Source: CAZBQG01 sp964493945
GTDB lineage: Bacteria > Pseudomonadota > Alphaproteobacteria > Rhodospirillales > UBA2165
DNA length: 28,360 bases
Reading direction: 5' to 3'
NCBI GenBank assembly: GCA_964493945.1
Contig: CAZBQG010000018.1
Location: 1 to 28,360, forward strand
The translations under genes and the position numbers were made by a program. Shown in pieces: positions 24,502-28,360 of the stretch. The notes beneath the pieces were generated by a model. It was given only the letters and a program-made list of their open reading frames with translations, did not search any database and was not told where the DNA came from. Numbering within the stretch: position 1 is the stretch's first letter; every line of letters begins with the position of its first letter.

Positions 24502-24615
24502 GATTCCATTGAACTCCTTGCTGGTCTACGCTGCTCCCTATACGGCGTTCTTGCCGGTAAGGAAAGAGGCCGGGTAGGATGCTTCATATCCCGATCTACC
24601 CAAGGAGTTTCAACA
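24502..24615. promoter_or_regulatory. Divergent intergenic region with dyad next to the ribosome binding site
   Basis: This gap separates the SDR gene (minus) from the DapA-like operon (plus). GGGTAG (24572-24577) and CTACCC (24596-24601) form an inverted repeat with an 18-nt spacer. The right arm directly touches AAGGAG (24602-24607), the ribosome site for the TTG at 24616. It could be an operator, or an RNA hairpin next to the translation start. Confidence 0.4.
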
Positions 24616-25563
24616 TTGACTTCGAAACTGAATGAACAGGCTGCGGGCGTCTATATCATTTCCGCGACGCCGTTCACCGATGACGATGCCATCGACCTGG
24701 ACAGTGCGAACAGGTTGATAGACTTCTACATTGAAAAGGGTGTTTCAGGCATTACCATCCTCGGGATAATGGGTGAAGCGCAGAAGCTTTCCGGCCCGGA
24801 ATCGGAATCTTTTCTCACCCATGTCATGGGGCGTGTCGCGGACCGTGTTCCGGTTGTCGTCGGAGTTTCCAACCCGGGCCTTGAAAATCTTTTGAGGCTG
24901 ACCCACTTCGCCATGGATGCCGGTGCCGCCGGGGTCATGGTGGCGCCGATGGCGGGATTGAATACAGATCAAAAAATTTACGGCTACTACGCCCGCCTGT
25001 TCGATAGTCTCACGCCAGGCGTACCGGTTTGCTATCAGGATTTTCCGCAAGGGACCGGGGTCAATATTTCGGTCAATTGCTTCAACCGCCTGGTAGAGGA
25101 TTTTCCGCAATTGGTGATGTTGAAACATGAAGACTGGCCGGGGCTGGATAAGCTGACCCAGGTGCGCCGTGCATCAGAGGCCGGCGAATGCCGCCGCGTG
25201 TCGATCCTGGTCGGCAATGGCGGGCTTTATTTGCCAGAAGAAATGGCGCGTGGCGCCGATGGGGCAATGACCGGGTTCGCCTATCCGGAGATGCTGGTTC
25301 AGGTGGTAAACCTTTATCACTCGGGCGAGGCCGGGCGGGCCCAGGATATTTTTGATGCCTATCTGCCGCTGGTCCGTTACGAACAGCAGCCTGGCATCGG
25401 CCTGGCAATCCGCAAAGAGACGCTTCGCCGGCGCGGTTTGTTGAGCAGCGCCAAAACCCGGGCCCCGGGACCAAGCCTTGATACCGTATCTCATGGCGAA
25501 TTGGATGGCCTGGTCAGCCGGCTTGAAGCCCGCTTGAACAGGCTGTCTCTGGGGCAGGATTGA
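24616..25563 (+). CDS. DapA/dihydrodipicolinate synthase-family aldolase or lyase
   Basis: A 315-residue TIM-barrel protein of the DapA/N-acetylneuraminate lyase family, which forms a Schiff base between a lysine and a 2-oxo acid. K170 (MLKHED) is the Schiff-base lysine and Y140 (CYQDFP) the conserved tyrosine. The GTTGE loop is changed to GIMGE (50-54), losing both threonines of true dihydrodipicolinate synthase, so lysine biosynthesis is unlikely. The frame is open far upstream, but the TTG at 24616 is chosen because AAGGAG lies 8 nt before it and the protein then has the family length. It overlaps the hydantoinase gene by 1 nt (TGATG). It probably makes or cleaves a C-C bond, or dehydrates a sugar-acid-like intermediate, in the same pathway. 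Confidence 0.87.
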   Translation: MTSKLNEQAAGVYIISATPFTDDDAIDLDSANRLIDFYIEKGVSGITILGIMGEAQKLSGPESESFLTHVMGRVADRVPVVVGVSNPGLENLLRLTHFAMDAGAAGVMVAPMAGLNTDQKIYGYYARLFDSLTPGVPVCYQDFPQGTGVNISVNCFNRLVEDFPQLVMLKHEDWPGLDKLTQVRRASEAGECRRVSILVGNGGLYLPEEMARGADGAMTGFAYPEMLVQVVNLYHSGEAGRAQDIFDAYLPLVRYEQQPGIGLAIRKETLRRRGLLSSAKTRAPGPSLDTVSHGELDGLVSRLEARLNRLSLGQD

Positions 25564-27026
25564 TGGCGGAACTGGATATCATCATCCAAGGTGGCACGGT
25601 CGCGACCGCGAGTGATACCTATCCGGCGGATATCGGCATCCGGGACAGCCGGATCGCTGTCCTGGGCAACGGTCTTGGTAATGCGGACCGTGTGATCGAC
25701 GCAAGTGGCATGCTTGTCTTGCCGGGTGGTGTCGATGCCCATTGCCATATCGAGCAGCTATCCTCGACCCAACTGATGACGGCTGATGATTTTTATTCGG
25801 GCAGCGTCTCGGCTGGTTTCGGTGGCACAACGACCTTTGTCCCTTTTGCGGCTCAACACAAAGGCCAAAGCCTGCGCGATGTGGTCCGGGAAGCCCATGA
25901 CCGCGCCGGGCCCAAGTCGGTGATTGATTACGCATTTCACCTCATCATCTCGGACCCCAGTGAACAGGTCCTGGGTCAGGAACTACCGGCATTGATCAAG
26001 GATGGATACACCTCGTTCAAAGTCTATATGACCTATGACATGCTGAAGATCGATGACCGGCAGATGCTCGACATTCTGACCCTGGCCCGCGAGCACGGCG
26101 CCATGACCATGGTGCACGCGGAAAACAACGACATCATCAACTGGCTGAGCGAGCGTCTTTTGTCGCGTGGATTTGATGCACCGAAATATCATGCCGTCAG
26201 CCACAATTCCATTGCCGAACAGGAAGCCTCCCGCCGGGCCATTGATCTTGCACGGCTGGTCGATGCGCAACTGCTGATCGTTCATGTATCGACGGCCGGG
26301 GCGATGCAATCGATCCTCGAAGCCCGCAACCGGGGCCTCAAGATCTACGGCGAGACCTGCCCCCAATATTTGTTCCTGACCGCCGATGATATGGACAAGG
26401 ATGGCATGGAGGGAGCAAAGTTCTGCTGCTCGCCGCCTCCCCGCGACCAGGCCGCACAGGAGGCAATTTGGCTGGGTCTGAAGAACGGTGCCTTCCAGAT
26501 ATTCTCGTCCGACCACGCCCCTTACCGGTTCGACTCGTCTGGAAAGCTCAGTGCCGGCCCGAAACCCACATTCAAGAAAATTGCCAATGGCGTTCCGGGG
26601 CTGGAAGTCCGCATGCCGCTGCTGTTTTCAGAAGGTGTGGGGAAAGGCCGGTTGACTCTCAATGAATTTGTTGGCCTGACCTCGGCCAATGCGGCGAAGC
26701 TCTATGGCTTATATCCCCGCAAGGGCACCATCGCCGTTGGCGCTGACGCCGATATTGCAATATGGGATCCTAATTGGAAACGCACCATCACCCAATCCAT
26801 GCTCCATGACAACATGGACTACACCCCCTATGAAGGCCGGGAAGTAACCGGTTGGCCACGCCTGGTGCTGAGCCGCGGGCGAGTCCTTATCGAGGACGAT
26901 AGCTTGCGGGTTGAGCGCGGCTCAGGCCTTTTCCTGGACCGTGAACCGGTGCCACTGGAAGATAAGAAAGCAGCGCCCCATACACCGCTCGATCTCGATG
27001 CGAATTTTGATGCTCAATTGCTATAA
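25563..27026 (+). CDS. Dihydropyrimidinase/D-hydantoinase-family cyclic amidohydrolase
   Basis: A 487-residue amidohydrolase that should open cyclic amides such as dihydropyrimidines or hydantoins with two metals. The ligand set is complete: H60 and H62 (DAHCHIE), the carboxylated lysine K153 (SFKVYMTYD), H185 (MVHAEN), H241 (HVSTAG) and D317 (SSDHAPYRF). The N-terminal small beta domain and the C-terminal GADADIAIWDP are also typical. The ATG at 25563 shares one base with the TGA of the DapA-like gene. A TTG at 25560 is possible but less natural. Followed after 59 nt by the thiamine-diphosphate enzyme genes. Real substrate unknown; allantoinase- or imidase-like activity is an alternative. 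Confidence 0.92.
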   Translation: MAELDIIIQGGTVATASDTYPADIGIRDSRIAVLGNGLGNADRVIDASGMLVLPGGVDAHCHIEQLSSTQLMTADDFYSGSVSAGFGGTTTFVPFAAQHKGQSLRDVVREAHDRAGPKSVIDYAFHLIISDPSEQVLGQELPALIKDGYTSFKVYMTYDMLKIDDRQMLDILTLAREHGAMTMVHAENNDIINWLSERLLSRGFDAPKYHAVSHNSIAEQEASRRAIDLARLVDAQLLIVHVSTAGAMQSILEARNRGLKIYGETCPQYLFLTADDMDKDGMEGAKFCCSPPPRDQAAQEAIWLGLKNGAFQIFSSDHAPYRFDSSGKLSAGPKPTFKKIANGVPGLEVRMPLLFSEGVGKGRLTLNEFVGLTSANAAKLYGLYPRKGTIAVGADADIAIWDPNWKRTITQSMLHDNMDYTPYEGREVTGWPRLVLSRGRVLIEDDSLRVERGSGLFLDREPVPLEDKKAAPHTPLDLDANFDAQLL

Positions 27027-27050
27027 ACCGAAAAAAATAAAAGACAGACC

Positions 27051-27089
27051 ATGAAGTTGGTGGCGATTATGAGGGTTTTTCCTGGATGA
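27051..27089 (+). CDS. Possible 12-residue leader ORF coupled to the ThDP enzyme gene
   Basis: ATG at 27051 opens a 12-codon frame (MKLVAIMRVFPG) that ends in TGA at 27087-27089. That stop overlaps the ATG of the next gene (27086) as ATGA. The next gene has no good ribosome site in the last dozen bases, so translation of this short frame could bring ribosomes to it. The leader itself has only a weak upstream purine stretch. It may be chance. Confidence 0.25.
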   Translation: MKLVAIMRVFPG

Positions 27090-27610
27090 CGAACCAGCAT
27101 CCACATGCGGAATGGTCCGGTGTGATGTTCGGCCTGCTGCGCGAAGCCGGCATTAAACTGTTTGTCCATGTACCTGATGCCGGCAATGACCGTTTGATCG
27201 CTTTGGCGGACGCCCAAAATGATACCAGCACGCTGTTGTTGACCGCGGAAGAGGAAGGCGTCGCCATTTGCGCCGGTGCCGACCTGGTGGGGGAGAGGGC
27301 CGTTCTCTGTATGCAATCCAGTGGGGTTGGCAACTGCCCGAATTACCTGTCACTGGCCAAAGGCGCCCACTTCCCGATTTTGATGGTTGTCTCCATGCGC
27401 GGTGATTACGGGGAGCAAAACCCCTGGCAATATCCCATGGGCGAGGCGGTGGATGGAATATTGCAAGCCATGGGCGTGTTGGTCTTCAAGGTTGAAAGGC
27501 GCGATGAGCTGGAACAGGCAACGAAGGCGGCGCTGGGCGCTTCGGGCAAAGGGGCGCAGTCCGCCGCCATCGTGCTCAGTCAAAAGTTCCTAGGCTCGAA
27601 GGCGTTTTGA
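27086..27610 (+). CDS. Thiamine-diphosphate decarboxylase, N-terminal (PYR) subunit, sulfopyruvate decarboxylase alpha-like
   Basis: A 174-residue protein forming the pyrimidine-binding half of a split ThDP enzyme like sulfopyruvate or phosphonopyruvate decarboxylase. FVHVPDAGNDRL (26-37), TAEEEGVAICAGADL (53-67, with the catalytic glutamate in EEE) and SSGVGNCPNYLSLA are the family blocks. The partner half is the next gene. The two coding regions are separated by only 2 nt if the downstream ATG is used. The true substrate is a 2-oxo acid of unknown side chain. It is the third gene of the DapA-like/hydantoinase operon. Whether it makes an aldehyde or acts on sulfopyruvate cannot be told from sequence. 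Confidence 0.87.
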   Translation: MTNQHPHAEWSGVMFGLLREAGIKLFVHVPDAGNDRLIALADAQNDTSTLLLTAEEEGVAICAGADLVGERAVLCMQSSGVGNCPNYLSLAKGAHFPILMVVSMRGDYGEQNPWQYPMGEAVDGILQAMGVLVFKVERRDELEQATKAALGASGKGAQSAAIVLSQKFLGSKAF

Positions 27611-27612
27611 TC

Positions 27613-28206
27613 ATGACCAAAGCAGCCCCAGGCAACATTGACCGGCGCCAACTCCTGCCCGAACTGTTTCCTACCCCTAAGGAATGGCTGTTCATCAGCG
27701 GCCTGGCCGGCGCGTCCCGCGACGCGGCGGCCCTGACGGACGATAGCGCCAATCTCTACTCCATGGCCGGCACCATGGGCGCCGCCGTGCCCATGGGGCT
27801 CGGCATGGCGCTCTCCGCGGCGGACCGCAATGTGGCGGTGATCAACGGAGATGGCGAAATGCTGATGGGGGTTGGCGCGCTGGTAACCGTCGCCGCGGCC
27901 AAGCCTGAAAATCTGACCATTGTTTGTCAGGATAATGCCATGCATGGGGAAACGGGTGGCCAGAAAGGCCACACCGCAGAGGCGGCAAATCTTGAAATCA
28001 TGGCACAAGGCGCCGGCATATCCTCGACCATGACCATTTCCGAACCGGGCCAAATCGCCCAGGCGGCGGCGTTCATCACCGAGGCGCCGGGCCCGCGTTT
28101 CCTGGTAGTCCGGATTCTCCTAACTCCGCCCTGCGACTACAAGCGTGACTTTGATATGGCGGCCTGCCGCATTCGCTTCCGCGAGAGTTTTTTGGCAAGC
28201 AGCTGA
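27613..28206 (+). CDS. Thiamine-diphosphate decarboxylase, C-terminal (PP) subunit, sulfopyruvate decarboxylase beta-like
   Basis: A 197-residue partner of the preceding gene. It carries the ThDP-pyrophosphate and Mg motif: GDGE at 79-82, followed by NAM at 108-110 and HGETGGQKGH. The N-terminal part, with FISGLAGASRDA and MAGTMGAAVPMGLGMAL, resembles ComE and phosphonopyruvate decarboxylase beta chains. ATG at 27613 is taken as the start; a TTG at 27607 overlaps the previous stop but has no better ribosome site. The C-terminus ends normally at 28206, so the gene is complete. No further gene is seen to its right. Confidence 0.88.
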   Translation: MTKAAPGNIDRRQLLPELFPTPKEWLFISGLAGASRDAAALTDDSANLYSMAGTMGAAVPMGLGMALSAADRNVAVINGDGEMLMGVGALVTVAAAKPENLTIVCQDNAMHGETGGQKGHTAEAANLEIMAQGAGISSTMTISEPGQIAQAAAFITEAPGPRFLVVRILLTPPCDYKRDFDMAACRIRFRESFLASS

Positions 28207-28360
28207 GCCCGGCTTTTGGCCCTTATGGGAAATTCCAAAGATTTAATTCCCCCCGTTCAGGAAATGCCCGTTCTATCTGGTGGAAAACACACCGTGACGG
28301 TAGCTCCCCTGGTCGGCCCCCATTGAGTGGTCCAGGTTGAATGTTAGTGCATGACCGGCC
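28207..28360. other. Short right-edge stretch without a recognised gene
   Basis: I see no coding region, RNA gene or strong terminator in the last 154 bases. A promoter or the start of a neighbouring gene may lie just outside the window. Confidence 0.4.

Noticed and set aside
24337..24615. Upstream extension of the DapA-like protein to 408 residues
   Set aside because: The extension crosses the SDR gene on the other strand and the intergenic gap. The TTG at 24616 has a good ribosome site and gives the family length.
24616..25563. Lysine-biosynthesis dapA
   Set aside because: The GTTGE loop is altered and the gene sits in a catabolic operon.
27086..28206. Coenzyme M biosynthesis (comDE)
   Set aside because: The similarity is to the split ThDP family, but no other coenzyme M genes are present and the neighbours are a hydantoinase and a DapA-like lyase.

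Overview
The window is about 28 kb of high-GC, densely packed bacterial DNA. Most genes are joined by ATGA, TTGA or TGATG stop/start overlaps with recognisable Shine-Dalgarno sequences. Codon choice, gene density and the enzyme families suggest a metabolically versatile alphaproteobacterium of the Rhodospirillales type, but this is inference and no rRNA or other phylogenetic marker is present. I see no tRNA, rRNA, CRISPR array, insertion sequence, phage gene or dedicated transcription factor.

Region A (1-325) is a more A+T-rich non-coding stretch with short repeats and small dyads. Region B (326-10926) has a UbiD-family decarboxylase on the minus strand, divergent from a seven-gene plus-strand operon: molybdopterin hydroxylase large subunit 1, a 4,5-dihydroxyphthalate decarboxylase-like protein, FAD subunit, 2Fe-2S subunit, large subunit 2, a double-cupin protein, and an NAD-dependent epimerase/dehydratase that is frameshifted. 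Region C (10923-18910) has a second molybdenum hydroxylase on the minus strand in the order FAD, 2Fe-2S, large subunit. Divergent from it are a CoxG-like protein, an acyl-CoA synthetase, a zinc-free quinone oxidoreductase-type reductase and a PuuE/NodB-fold hydrolase. None of the three large subunits carries the AYxCSFR loop of true aerobic CO dehydrogenase, so they are better read as hydroxylases of aromatic or heterocyclic substrates.

Region D (18922-24501, minus strand) holds an MFS exporter, a tripartite tricarboxylate transporter operon tctC-tctB-tctA, and an SDR oxidoreductase with an altered catalytic motif. All three tct genes are broken: tctA and tctB by single-base frameshifts, tctC by an in-frame TAA at codon 6. 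Region E (24616-28206, plus strand) is a DapA-family aldolase/lyase, a hydantoinase/dihydropyrimidinase-type amidohydrolase, and the two halves of a sulfopyruvate-decarboxylase-like thiamine-diphosphate enzyme.

Taken together the window looks like a catabolic island for ring compounds. It combines ring hydroxylation (three Mo enzymes), decarboxylation (UbiD and dihydroxyphthalate decarboxylase-like), possible ring cleavage (cupin), CoA activation, cyclic amide/imide hydrolysis (hydantoinase and PuuE-like), and C-C cleavage or 2-oxoacid decarboxylation (DapA-like and ThDP enzyme). The substrate cannot be read from sequence. The three frameshifts are all losses of one base in or beside short homopolymers, so assembly or sequencing error competes with real gene decay.
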